DNA of 64,000 bases from Micavibrio sp. UBA6147 (GTDB lineage Bacteria; Pseudomonadota; Alphaproteobacteria; Micavibrionales; UBA1664), in assembly GCA_002423185.1 (NCBI GenBank), contig DIUX01000006.1, positions 235 through 64,234 on the forward strand, read 5' to 3'. Positions 1-8,088 of the stretch are shown piece by piece. The notes under the pieces are model-generated. The model was given only the letters and a program-made list of their open reading frames with translations, was not told the origin of the DNA and made no database searches. The position numbers were made by a program, and so were the translations under genes. Every line of letters begins with the position of its first letter. The first letter of the stretch is position 1.

Positions 1-285
<285 letters not shown>

Positions 286-371
286 GAATCCAGACTAAAT
301 CACATTATGAATCTGACTTAGTTCTTAAATAACAAGAACCTGCATCTTAAGCTTATTGTTAGCTTTGAGAT

Positions 372-420
372 AGCAGGCAATATATTAAGGTCATGCATAA
401 ATTGATGACCGCTGCCTGCT
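372..420 (-). other. nested hairpin in the 16S leader
   Basis: The leader between promoters and 16S contains an outer 8-bp stem (AGCAGGCA at 372-379 with TGCCTGCT at 413-420) enclosing an inner 6-bp stem (GGTCAT 389-394 with ATGACC 405-410). It lies in the transcribed leader, so it may help folding, antitermination or processing of the precursor; the specific role is inferred only. Confidence 0.6.
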
Positions 421-527
421 TATCTCTTCTTCTGTATTAACAATGTCCAAGAACCGTTTTCGCCGAGATCACTTTTGATCGCTCACTTGGCAATTTTGTA
501 AACTCCACTTTTTCGGAGAAGACCGCC

Positions 528-556
528 TTTATACAGCAGGTCGTTTTTCGTGTCAA
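528..556 (-). promoter_or_regulatory. rRNA promoter, proximal
   Basis: On the minus strand a perfect -35 TTGACA (551-556) is followed after 17 bp by TATAAA (528-533). This is a near-consensus sigma-70 promoter about 240 bp upstream of the 16S 5' end, which suits a long alphaproteobacterial rRNA leader. Confidence 0.8.
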
Positions 557-637
557 CCAAAAAGTAAAAGTTTTTTTGTCCTGATGTTTGATCCGCGTCG
601 GCGTTGTGCGCCACTTGTTTCTTCGTCAGTGAGCGGG

Positions 638-667
638 TTTATATACCCAAACCTTTTTCACTGTCAA
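638..667 (-). promoter_or_regulatory. rRNA promoter, distal
   Basis: A second TTGACA (662-667) and TATAAA (638-643) pair with 18-bp spacing lies about 110 bp upstream of the proximal promoter. A very T-rich or A-rich tract sits beyond it (676-711), as UP elements often do. Tandem strong promoters are usual for rRNA operons. Confidence 0.72.
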
Positions 668-809
668 ACCCCTTTTTAAGTTTTTTTTAAGAAATTTGTA
701 TTTTTTTTAGCGACCCTTGCAAAACAGCGGTTTTTGCGGCATCGTCATAGAAAGAAATTCTTTGAATTCCCGAACAATTCGGTAAGACCACATCATAAGG
801 GAGGGTGCC

Positions 810-2771
810 ATAACCGCCACTGCTGTATTTTTAGGAATCATATCCGGCGTTTGTTTAATGCTCTGGGGGGTGCGCATGGTCAAGCTTGGCTTTACCCGTG
901 CCTTCGGCGTTTCGCTGCGGCAGACGATTGCCAAGGGTACGAAAAACCGCCTCACGGCCTTCGCCTCCGGTTTCGGCGTGACGTTATTGCTGCAAAGCTC
1001 GACCGCCACCGCCTTGATCCTCGCCTCCTTCGCCGATAAAGGCATGATTACGGTTGCCGCGGCCATCGCTGTGATGATCGGTGCCGATGTCGGCACAACG
1101 ATTTTGGCGCAAATCTTTACTTTTGATCTGTCGTTTTTGGCGCCTGTGCTGCTGATTATCGGGGTGATTACCCATTTAATCTATGAAAGCGGCGGCAAGA
1201 TGCGGCAAACCGCGCGCATTATTATCGGCCTAGCCTTTATTCTTATGGCGCTCCAGATCATCCGCAATGCCGCGGTTCCGTTAAAAGAATCAGACGTACT
1301 GCCCCTCATTATCAAGCCTTTGAACGAAGAACCGGCGCTTGCCCTGTTTATTGCAGCGTTGTTGACATGGATCATGCATTCCAGCCTTGCCGCGGTTTTG
1401 CTGTTCAGTGCGATGGCGGCGAGCGGAGTGTTCCCGATGCACCTTACCCTTATTATGATCTTGGGCGTCAATATCGGCGCCGCGATGACGCCGATTGTTG
1501 CGACAATGAAGGATTCGCCCGCGGCACGGCGCATCCCGATCGGCAATTTATTAATGCGGCTCGCAACATCCGTCATCATCTTGCCGTTTATTGGATTGAT
1601 CGAGAACGTATTGAAGAATTATGACGTGTCGGGCGACCGCCTCGCCGTGACGTTCCACATGGTGTATAATATTGTCCTTGCCCTGCTCTTTCTTCCATGG
1701 ACGCAGACCATCGCCGACATTGCCGCCAAAATCATGCCCGACAATGACAATGACGACAATCCGATGCGCCCCAAATATCTGGATTACAAAGTCATCAACA
1801 GCCCGACCGTGGCCTTGACCGGCGCGGCGCGCGAAACACTGCGCCTTGCGGATATTGTCGAAGATATGCTCAACAGCACGTTCCGCATTTTCGAAACCAA
1901 TGACCATGCGTTGATCCAGCGCACCCGCGACCAAGACAACGTCCTCGACAATCTCTATAAAGAGATCAAGACCTATATGACGCGTTTGAGCCGTGAAGAA
2001 TTCGACCAAAAAGAAGCCGATAAATATGTCCAGATTCTCACCTTCTCTACGAATTTGGAGCATGCGGGCGACATTATCGACAAGAGTTTGCTCGACCTCG
2101 CCGAAAAGAAAGTCCGCAAACAAGACAGCTTCTCCAAGCAAGGCTTCGAAGAGATTCGCGAGATTCATATGATGGTGATTGAGAATTTGCGCCTGTCACA
2201 AAACCTCTTCCTTGCCCGTGACCGCAACTTGGCGCGTCAATTGATTGATGAGAAGCGCCTGCTGCGCAAGGCCGAGAAAAAATCAACCGCGAGCCATTTC
2301 CGCCGGATGCAGAGCGGCCTTGCCGAAACATTGGCGACCAGCTCACTGCACCTCGACATTGTGCGCGATTACCGCCGTATCAACACCTATATCACCTCGG
2401 TCGCCTATTCGATTCTCGACCGCGATGACTATACCGACCAATTTTTCGACAAGATCAAAAAGAAAGACAAAAAGGAACGCCGCCGCCCCAGTGAGGCCGT
2501 GATTCCCTTGGATGATTATGCCTCGCTCTATGATTTTGATGCTGGCGTGCCGTCCGAAATCTATGTGCCACTGACACCAACCTCCGCTCCCGCTCTCGCG
2601 CCCAAGGATAGCGCGGGCAGCGAGATCGCGGATTCGGTTCAGGTCACGGAAGGAAAAACACGCGCCCCGCGAAAGCCCCGCACCCCCAAGAAAAAGATTG
2701 CGCCCACTAAGAACGCAGACGGCTCAAGCAACACCGATGCGCCAGAATCGCCCGAGTCATCCGTGTCATAA
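810..2771 (+). CDS. Na/Pi cotransporter family protein (NptA/PNaS type) with C-terminal PhoU-like domain
   Basis: Inner-membrane sodium-dependent phosphate carrier of the NptA type. The duplicated Na_Pi_cotrans repeats show the hallmark QSS motif (LLLQSSTATALIL) and its second-repeat counterpart (MHSSLAAVLLF), followed by a helical PhoU-like domain and a basic, disordered C-terminal tail. The first ATG (858) falls inside the first membrane helix: the frame stays open upstream and encodes TAVFLGIISGVCL, the expected helix start. No ATG, GTG or TTG exists in that stretch (an in-frame stop is at 783). A strong AAGGGAGGG ribosome site (797-805) sits 5 nt before an ATA at 810, so AUA is the likely start codon, giving 653 aa. 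The family is certain; the start codon is inferred. It reads away from the divergent rRNA promoters. Confidence 0.9.
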   Translation: MTATAVFLGIISGVCLMLWGVRMVKLGFTRAFGVSLRQTIAKGTKNRLTAFASGFGVTLLLQSSTATALILASFADKGMITVAAAIAVMIGADVGTTILAQIFTFDLSFLAPVLLIIGVITHLIYESGGKMRQTARIIIGLAFILMALQIIRNAAVPLKESDVLPLIIKPLNEEPALALFIAALLTWIMHSSLAAVLLFSAMAASGVFPMHLTLIMILGVNIGAAMTPIVATMKDSPAARRIPIGNLLMRLATSVIILPFIGLIENVLKNYDVSGDRLAVTFHMVYNIVLALLFLPWTQTIADIAAKIMPDNDNDDNPMRPKYLDYKVINSPTVALTGAARETLRLADIVEDMLNSTFRIFETNDHALIQRTRDQDNVLDNLYKEIKTYMTRLSREEFDQKEADKYVQILTFSTNLEHAGDIIDKSLLDLAEKKVRKQDSFSKQGFEEIREIHMMVIENLRLSQNLFLARDRNLARQLIDEKRLLRKAEKKSTASHFRRMQSGLAETLATSSLHLDIVRDYRRINTYITSVAYSILDRDDYTDQFFDKIKKKDKKERRRPSEAVIPLDDYASLYDFDAGVPSEIYVPLTPTSAPALAPKDSAGSEIADSVQVTEGKTRAPRKPRTPKKKIAPTKNADGSSNTDAPESPESSVS

Positions 2772-2800
2772 AACAGGACGCTCATCCCACCCCGATACAA

Positions 2801-2833
2801 CAACGGGCGATGAAGCATCTTCATCGCTCGTTG
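2801..2833. terminator. hairpin between convergent genes
   Basis: A 15-bp stem (2801-2815 with 2819-2833, one G-U pair) with a 3-nt loop lies between the convergent transporter and DUF1489 genes. There is no U-tract on either side, so it may be a weak terminator or only an mRNA 3' end stabiliser. Just after it the 10-mer TTGTGATTCT occurs twice. Confidence 0.5.
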
Positions 2834-2879
2834 TGATTCTGGGCCCGTTGTGATTCTGGTTTTAGGAATAGACAGGCCC

Positions 2880-3347
2880 CTACAGCAAGCCAAGAGCCTT
2901 CAACTCGCTCTCCATCTCCGGCGGAATGTTATCACTCTCCCCCGTGTCCGCAGAGGCGTCATAGCGCCCCGCATCCGCCGGAGCGCGTTCCGGCGGCAAG
3001 TAGCGCCACCCCTGAATGGCGCGATGGTCCACGGGATGCACGAGCATGATGGTGGGATCAAGGAAAATCTGGCAAAAATTGCGCCCCTCCTCGTCCTGTG
3101 CGACTTGTATGTCAATAACCGCTTGGCGGGCGCGGATGACGTTGCGGATGATCCAATAGACCGATCCGCCATTGAGCAAGTCATTCTCGCGCGTTGGCTT
3201 GTTGCGGGTCGTCACAATGACCGCCTTGCGGCCTTCGGCGGAGGTCATCGTGCGGAAATGTTCCTGAACCTCCGCAAGCTCCGCCAGCGACCCAATCCCA
3301 ACGGCGGTGCGGATTAAATTGGTATAAGCGGTCGAAGACGCGTTCAT
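2880..3347 (-). CDS. DUF1489 family protein
   Basis: This 155-aa soluble protein matches the DUF1489 family, small proteins found almost only in Alphaproteobacteria and of unknown function. The N-terminal pattern NLIRTAVGIGSLAELAEVQ and the central segment VYWIIRNVIRARQAVIDIQ are typical of the family, which is usually about 140 aa. The last 25 residues are acidic and look disordered. There is no signal peptide or membrane segment. It is convergent with the phosphate transporter and followed upstream, on the same strand, by a glycosyltransferase about 90 bp away, so co-transcription is possible. No function should be assigned from sequence. Confidence 0.85.
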   Translation of the reverse strand: MNASSTAYTNLIRTAVGIGSLAELAEVQEHFRTMTSAEGRKAVIVTTRNKPTRENDLLNGGSVYWIIRNVIRARQAVIDIQVAQDEEGRNFCQIFLDPTIMLVHPVDHRAIQGWRYLPPERAPADAGRYDASADTGESDNIPPEMESELKALGLL

Positions 3348-3440
3348 CAGTAAAACCCCACTATTTTTGCCTGTAACTTTGGCTATATCTTTTGCTTTAT
3401 TCCGTATTCAAGGCTCAGGCGCGGCGAAGGCTAACCTTGC

Positions 3441-4733
3441 TTATTTCCGCGTGCCGATCTGTTCGATCAGCGTTGTCCACTTCGCGAAGGCTGCGGATGG
3501 TGCGCATTCTTGATGCGCCTTCACCGCCCCTGCCTGCGCCTCGAACCAGCGATTGGCGTCCATGCGGTATCGGCGCAGGGCTTGCGCCAGCTTACGATCC
3601 TCGCCTGTATGGACGACATCCCCCGCCCCGTTGCGTTCAATAATCCGCGCCGCGGTGGATTTGGACGGGCCGACAAACACGCATGGGCGTTGCACAGCAA
3701 AGGACGAGAAAACCTTCACTGGCACCCGCATCCCCATCACCCCGTCGCGCATACAAATCAAATGCACATCGCCGCTTTCCATCATGGTTTTTAAATTGCT
3801 GCGCGGTTGCGGCGGCATCAGGCGGATATTATCAATCCCCAGCCTTGCCCGCTCTTGCGTCAAATATTCCATCCCATTGCCGTGGCCTGTGAAGACAAAC
3901 TCGATTTCAGGATGGTCTTTTTGCAATCGGCGGGCGGCGCGTAAAACGGTCAAAAGCTCCGCCGTCTTTTCAAGATGACCGGCGTGCAAAATACGAAATT
4001 TCGGATAGACCGGATCACTCTTTAATTTCTGCGTGGCCTGATTATGGCGGCGCGAGAGCTTGCCACGTTCCTCGGGCGCTGGATATTCGTAATCAGGGTC
4101 GCATAGATCCGCGTCCGCCCAGCCTTCAATCGCGGTGATTTTTCGCGGCTCAACCCCCGTATGGGTTAAATGACGCGCCATGCACCCGCCTGACACCACC
4201 ACCGCGTCGGCGCCCTTCATCATCTTGCGCGTACGAAGGCGCAGCCGCCGCAACAGCCATGCCGGCAACACAACGCCATCTTGATGAAACAAATCGGGAT
4301 AGATCGCATAACACCAATGCACATGCGCCATATGCCGCCGCCCCGCAACATAAGCGCATAAATTCGCCAAGAAAGGCGGTTTTGACAACGACACAATAAT
4401 ATCGTGCCGCTCCACCCGCATCAGGGCGACCGCCATCCGCATCATGAACAACAGATACGGAACCAACCGCCCTTTGGCGGGCTTATACGGCACGGTGAGG
4501 AGCCTGAAACGATCTTTTTGGCGCACGTCTTGGCGCTTATCCCCGCCCGCCAGCACCGTCACGACATAGCCTTGGCGCATAAAATCATGCGCCAGCTCAT
4601 GCACCATGCGTGCCTGAGGGCTGAGGGACGGCGGATAGCTGTCCGTCACGAACAATATTGCTGGTTTCTTTGACCCTGTTCCCACTGGATCGGCTTCCTT
4701 ATTTCGCGCAAGAATGACAGGATTCTTCCGCAT
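3441..4733 (-). CDS. glycosyltransferase family 4 protein (WbuB-like)
   Basis: A 430-aa GT-B fold glycosyltransferase of the GT4 type. The N-terminal domain starts with ILFVTDSYPPSLSPQARMVHELA, the usual acceptor-side opening of WbuB-like enzymes. The donor-binding C-terminal domain shows ILHAGHLEKTAELLTVL, FVFTGHGNGMEYL and VPVKVFSSFAVQRPCVFV, the last resembling the K/E-rich nucleotide-sugar binding stretch, although the usual E-x7-E is altered. Such enzymes add sugars from nucleotide sugars during polysaccharide or lipopolysaccharide synthesis on the cytosolic face. It is isolated: no other polysaccharide genes are nearby, so the substrate cannot be guessed. The first 20 residues are not conserved-looking and a later start is possible. 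Confidence 0.85.
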   Translation of the reverse strand: MRKNPVILARNKEADPVGTGSKKPAILFVTDSYPPSLSPQARMVHELAHDFMRQGYVVTVLAGGDKRQDVRQKDRFRLLTVPYKPAKGRLVPYLLFMMRMAVALMRVERHDIIVSLSKPPFLANLCAYVAGRRHMAHVHWCYAIYPDLFHQDGVVLPAWLLRRLRLRTRKMMKGADAVVVSGGCMARHLTHTGVEPRKITAIEGWADADLCDPDYEYPAPEERGKLSRRHNQATQKLKSDPVYPKFRILHAGHLEKTAELLTVLRAARRLQKDHPEIEFVFTGHGNGMEYLTQERARLGIDNIRLMPPQPRSNLKTMMESGDVHLICMRDGVMGMRVPVKVFSSFAVQRPCVFVGPSKSTAARIIERNGAGDVVHTGEDRKLAQALRRYRMDANRWFEAQAGAVKAHQECAPSAAFAKWTTLIEQIGTRK

Positions 4734-4756
4734 TAAACTGTTTCCGCAACCACCAA

Positions 4757-4783
4757 GCGGCTCGAAAAATAGTCCCGAGCCGC
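4757..4783. other. inverted repeat downstream of TSUP gene
   Basis: GCGGCTCG (4757-4764) pairs with CGAGCCGC (4776-4783) around an 11-nt loop. It lies in the 202-bp gap after the minus-strand TSUP gene. There is no U-tract, so only weak termination is plausible. Confidence 0.4.
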
Positions 4784-4935
4784 CCTCCGATACGGATGAA
4801 CTGGATACACCAGCCCGCCTGTTTTTTCAACGAGTATTCAGGAAACGCCAGATCAGCGCCCTAATATCGGCACAGCTTCCCCCCAAATTCAGGCCGGAAT
4901 ATGGCACGCCCGCGCCCCGCTCTTCCCTGAGGCTC

Positions 4936-5850
4936 TCAGCCCCAAACGCTCCACAGCATCTTGACCGCCACGATCACCATAAAGATCGAGAAAAAGCGTT
5001 TCAAATTCGCAAATGGCAAGGCGTGTGCCGCCGTCACCCCCAAACGGGCGCACAACACACTGACGGGCAGGATAATCATCGCCGCCAGACCATGCACATA
5101 GCCAATCATAAACCACGGTGCCGCGCCGGTTTGCCCTTGACCGATCAGCATAAACCCCGCCGCCCCGGGCAGAGAAATCAAAACACCGATCGACGCCGCC
5201 GTGCCGATTGCATTACGAATATTCATGCCCAGAATACTCATCGCCGGCACGCTCATCGTTGCCCCGCCAATCCCCATCAAGGTTGAGAGCGTCCCAACCC
5301 CAAGGCCGCAGCACCCAAGGACGAGTGCCGAAGGCGTCACATCTGCCCCCTCATCGTCTTTTTCTTTTGTCGCCCCTTCCGCTAATGGCGCAGCACCAGA
5401 CTCAGTCTTCCCCTTGCCAAGGCGGCGGAGTTTCTTCGGGTCGATTTGCATCAACGCCGCCAAAAACACAATGGCCACCGCAAAAATCGCCTTCATGCTC
5501 TGGCCATCCAGCACCGATGCCGCCGCTGTGCCGCATAAGACTCCGAGCAAAATCCCAGGCGCCCAGCGTTTCAGCGCGGCCTTATTCAGCGCCCCCTTGC
5601 GCGCATGTGCCAAGGCCGACACAAACCCCGTCGGCACCACAATCGCCAAGGATGTGCCGACCGCCATATGCATCGCATATTCGCCATAGCCTTGCGCCGT
5701 GAACACGGCCACAAGCGCCGGCACCAAAACAACACCGCCGCCAATCCCGAACATACCGGCCAAAAACCCCGCAAACACGCCGGTCACGAGTAAAATAGCA
5801 ATATCCATCAAAGAAAATGCGGAAAAAAGTGCGAGCAAATCTGGTAACAT
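4936..5850 (-). CDS. sulfite exporter TauE/SafE (TSUP) family protein
   Basis: A 304-aa polytopic membrane protein of the TSUP family, carriers that move sulfite, sulfonates or other small organic anions across the inner membrane. The two family repeats are visible: GVFAGFLAGMFGIGGGVVLVPAL near residue 25 and LSTLMGIGGATMSVPAMSILGM near residue 195, each with the characteristic GIGGG/GIGGA turn and following proline. About eight hydrophobic segments can be seen. A charged 40-residue cytosolic loop (about 142-175) separates the two halves. No sulfur-metabolism gene is adjacent, so the substrate is unknown. Confidence 0.9.
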   Translation of the reverse strand: MLPDLLALFSAFSLMDIAILLVTGVFAGFLAGMFGIGGGVVLVPALVAVFTAQGYGEYAMHMAVGTSLAIVVPTGFVSALAHARKGALNKAALKRWAPGILLGVLCGTAAASVLDGQSMKAIFAVAIVFLAALMQIDPKKLRRLGKGKTESGAAPLAEGATKEKDDEGADVTPSALVLGCCGLGVGTLSTLMGIGGATMSVPAMSILGMNIRNAIGTAASIGVLISLPGAAGFMLIGQGQTGAAPWFMIGYVHGLAAMIILPVSVLCARLGVTAAHALPFANLKRFFSIFMVIVAVKMLWSVWG

Positions 5851-6030
5851 ACGGGCTTTATCCTGACGTTTTACGCGGTCATAAACATAAGGCGCTTTGC
5901 CACCCCCAACCGCGCCTCAATGGCCAATGGCGAGGGGCAAAACTGACACCCTGACTTTGTGATGATAAAGCCATTGCCCTGCGCGCCCAAACAAACAGGC
6001 CGCAAATAAGGCTATTTGAATGTGGGTAAA

Positions 6031-6055
6031 AAGACAGGCCGCCCAAAGGCGGCCT
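6031..6055 (-). terminator. rho-independent terminator of the secreted-protein gene
   Basis: On the minus strand AGGCCGCC, a 4-nt loop and GGCGGCCT are followed by GTCTTTTTA. It sits 88 bp downstream of the minus-strand gene that ends at 6143, as expected for an intrinsic terminator. Confidence 0.85.
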
Positions 6056-6142
6056 ATTATCTCATGAAATTCTGCTGGCTGGGTTAACTGGCATGCGGTG
6101 CGGCGATGACAAATCTTGCCGCATTATCCCGCCTCGCGCCGA

Positions 6143-6862
6143 TTATCGGTCGCTCGATCCCTGAAAACTTCTGTAGCGATCGGCAAGTGCGCCGTATTTA
6201 TCGCGGCGAACGGGCGGAGTATAATCCAGCTTCGTACCGAATGTGTTGCCTACTTTAGCGTCATTTCCGGCTGGCTTGCCGGCATCACTGGGGTAATAAC
6301 CGTTAGTAGCGAAAAAGGCTTCCTCGGACGCCGTGCGCGGCCCCGCACTTGCGAATTTATTGTTTTTCAAATACTGGTCACGCTTTTTTTGAAGGGCATC
6401 GGCCTCTGATTTGCGCATCATGCGCCCCGTGCCGGAATCTACAACGTATTGGTCATTCGAAGACTGACCATATCCGGCGGGGTAAACAGTGCTTTTTTGC
6501 GTAGCACGGGCTGCCTTGTTTTGCTCGGCCTGACGTTGCGCGGCAACACGGCGATTATATTCCGCCACGGAATAGGCCGTGCCTTGCTTAAGCTCATTAT
6601 TATTGGCGTTATAGCCCCGGGGACGGTTCGCACCGGTCGCGGTGTTCTTTTGGGTGTTCAGGTAAATCCCGTTCCCGCCTGTGCTGCCGTCTTTTTTCTG
6701 AGTGTTCAGGATAATAGACGGGGTATTGCTCTTGCCGCTCGACTTGTTGTCAGAACGCGAGATAAAAATCTCGGCTGCGGCGTCGCTGGCACTGAATGCG
6801 CCGACCGCAAAAGTCGCCGCTGCAACCATCATGAATTTCCGAAAGATATTGAATGCTGTCAT
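6143..6862 (-). CDS. hypothetical secreted protein
   Basis: A 239-aa protein that I cannot assign to a family. It begins with a clear Sec signal peptide (MTAFNIFRKFMMVAAATFAVGAF) with likely cleavage after SDAAA, residue 29-30, so it should be periplasmic or exported. The mature part is polar, rich in Asn, Gln, Ser, Lys and Gly, poor in Cys, and contains a short internal repeat: IILNTQKKDGS followed by IYLNTQKNTAT (about residues 50-72). Most of it looks disordered. It has its own terminator downstream and a roughly 375-bp intergenic region upstream shared with a divergent gene, so it is probably monocistronic. Confidence 0.6.
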   Translation of the reverse strand: MTAFNIFRKFMMVAAATFAVGAFSASDAAAEIFISRSDNKSSGKSNTPSIILNTQKKDGSTGGNGIYLNTQKNTATGANRPRGYNANNNELKQGTAYSVAEYNRRVAAQRQAEQNKAARATQKSTVYPAGYGQSSNDQYVVDSGTGRMMRKSEADALQKKRDQYLKNNKFASAGPRTASEEAFFATNGYYPSDAGKPAGNDAKVGNTFGTKLDYTPPVRRDKYGALADRYRSFQGSSDR

Positions 6863-7238
6863 GTTTTTACACCTCGATACATTGTCGCCGGAGATTTCAT
6901 CGCACTGCCTCTTTATATTATTCCCTTAACAAAGGCTGCTAACAAAGGCCGCGGCCAGCAAAGGTCAATAGGGCATTTTACGCCAAAAATCCGATTTATA
7001 AGGGGATGGTACGCTAAATTGTGACAAATGTCGACAAAAAGCCCGCAAACCCTTCTAACCCATACTTTAGAGTATATACAAAAACAGTTAAGGAATTCCT
7101 TAAAAAAAAATTTCAGGACAGTGCGTTTTATTAACCAAATATTAACCCGAAAAAAGCATTATGGGGACAGAAATTGATTATGAAAATCATACGAGAATAA
7201 TCCGAGGCCAAAAGCCCAAAAACCGGAGAGTGTATAAA
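6863..7238. other. 376-bp AT-rich divergent intergenic region
   Basis: This region separates the secreted-protein gene from the unknown plus-strand gene at 7239 and must hold both promoters. It is much richer in A and T than its surroundings (especially 7000-7160) and contains a perfect 16-bp palindrome at 7088-7103. I see no convincing gene in it. Confidence 0.6.
7088..7103. promoter_or_regulatory. perfect 16-bp palindrome, candidate operator
   Basis: TTAAGGAATTCCTTAA reads identically on both strands and is followed by a run of nine A. It lies about 135 bp upstream of the start codon at 7239. A dimeric regulator site is plausible but the cognate protein is unknown. Confidence 0.45.
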
Positions 7239-7766
7239 ATGACGATGATCACCGCAGAAGACTTCCTTAAACGCACAGGCATGGACGAGCCGATGGCTCC
7301 CGGTCAAGTGAAATACCGCCAGCATGTCGCCGAAAAGGAAGGCAACAGCTATACCGTTGTTTATGATTGGCACAGCAATCTGAGCAAAATTCGTGTCGAA
7401 ATTCGCCCCGGCCTGAGCGGCGACTTCCCCGAAAAGCGCGAATTGTCGAAATACGCCGTATGGCTTCAGACTCAAAACTATCTTGAGCTGGACTTGTCCG
7501 GACAAGGTGCCAACCTTGCAAAAGAACAGCAAAATGATGCCCTGTCTGCGATGCAGGCCGCCTGCGAAGGCAAGCCAACCGTGTACCAGATGATGGCGAC
7601 AAAAGTGACCAAGACCCTCACCCAGATCGGCGAACGGATTAACCAAATCCCGATTGCGGTCGAAGGTGCCAAACAATTATGCCGTGTCTTGAGCAAATCC
7701 TTCCACAAGGCAGGTGCGGCAAGAACCAGAGCCGTGACGAACAAGGCGGGCTCCGTTGAGGCTTGA
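7239..7766 (+). CDS. hypothetical protein
   Basis: A 175-aa protein of unknown family. The ATG at 7239 is preferred because GGAGAG (7225-7230) lies 8 nt upstream; the frame is open further upstream to 7161, but without a ribosome site. The protein is soluble, with no signal peptide or membrane helix. The first half (TAEDFLKRTGMDEPMAPGQVKYRQHV, then YTVVYDWHSNLSKIRVEIRPG) looks globular with beta strands, and the C-terminal third is a basic helix rich in Lys and Arg. A 55-codon gene follows 67 bp downstream before a shared terminator, so the two probably form one transcript. Conservation is unknown. Confidence 0.6.
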   Translation: MTMITAEDFLKRTGMDEPMAPGQVKYRQHVAEKEGNSYTVVYDWHSNLSKIRVEIRPGLSGDFPEKRELSKYAVWLQTQNYLELDLSGQGANLAKEQQNDALSAMQAACEGKPTVYQMMATKVTKTLTQIGERINQIPIAVEGAKQLCRVLSKSFHKAGAARTRAVTNKAGSVEA

Positions 7767-7833
7767 TAAGCCTTGATACAGCGGCTTAAGACAAATTTTA
7801 ATCAGTGTGGAATAAATAAAAAGGAAGACGACC

Positions 7834-8001
7834 ATGAATGCGATGAAAGGCTTTAACAACGAATCCGGCGCCGCCGCACGGGGCGCACAAGGCACAGTAA
7901 CAGGCATGTTTTTGGGCAAAGAACTGACCCCGGGTGCAGGTGCAAGAATGGATATGGGCGCCGCCGCCAAAGCGAAAAAAGGCCCGTCCAATTCTAAATA
8001 A
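7834..8001 (+). CDS. small hypothetical protein, 55 aa
   Basis: A 55-codon gene starting at ATG 7834 with AAGGAAG placed 6-12 nt upstream, ending with TAA just before a strong terminator. The product (MNAMKGFNNESGAAARGAQG at the start, then TVTGMFLGKELTPGAGARMD) is Gly/Ala-rich, weakly basic, and has neither signal peptide nor transmembrane helix. The good ribosome site, the third-position GC bias (AAC, GGC, GCC) and the terminator directly behind it argue that it is translated. It follows the unknown gene at 7239-7766 by 67 bp, with A-rich sequence between. I do not recognise a family. Confidence 0.6.
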   Translation: MNAMKGFNNESGAAARGAQGTVTGMFLGKELTPGAGARMDMGAAAKAKKGPSNSK

Positions 8002-8040
8002 TCAAGGCGCGCTTACTCCGCCTTACCATCAAATCATAAA

Positions 8041-8066
8041 AAAACCGGCCTCAAAGGCCGGTTTTT
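8041..8066. terminator. bidirectional rho-independent terminator
   Basis: AAAACCGGCC and GGCCGGTTTT flank a 5-nt loop, with A-tract and T-tract on either side. It can end both the plus-strand small gene (7834-8001) and the convergent minus-strand aminotransferase. Confidence 0.92.
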
Positions 8067-8088
8067 GCTATCAAATTCACACGAGATT

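Noticed and set aside
707..1096. Minus-strand open frame opposite the start of the phosphate transporter
   Set aside because: It is antisense to clear transporter sequence, with no ribosome site and no recognisable protein features.
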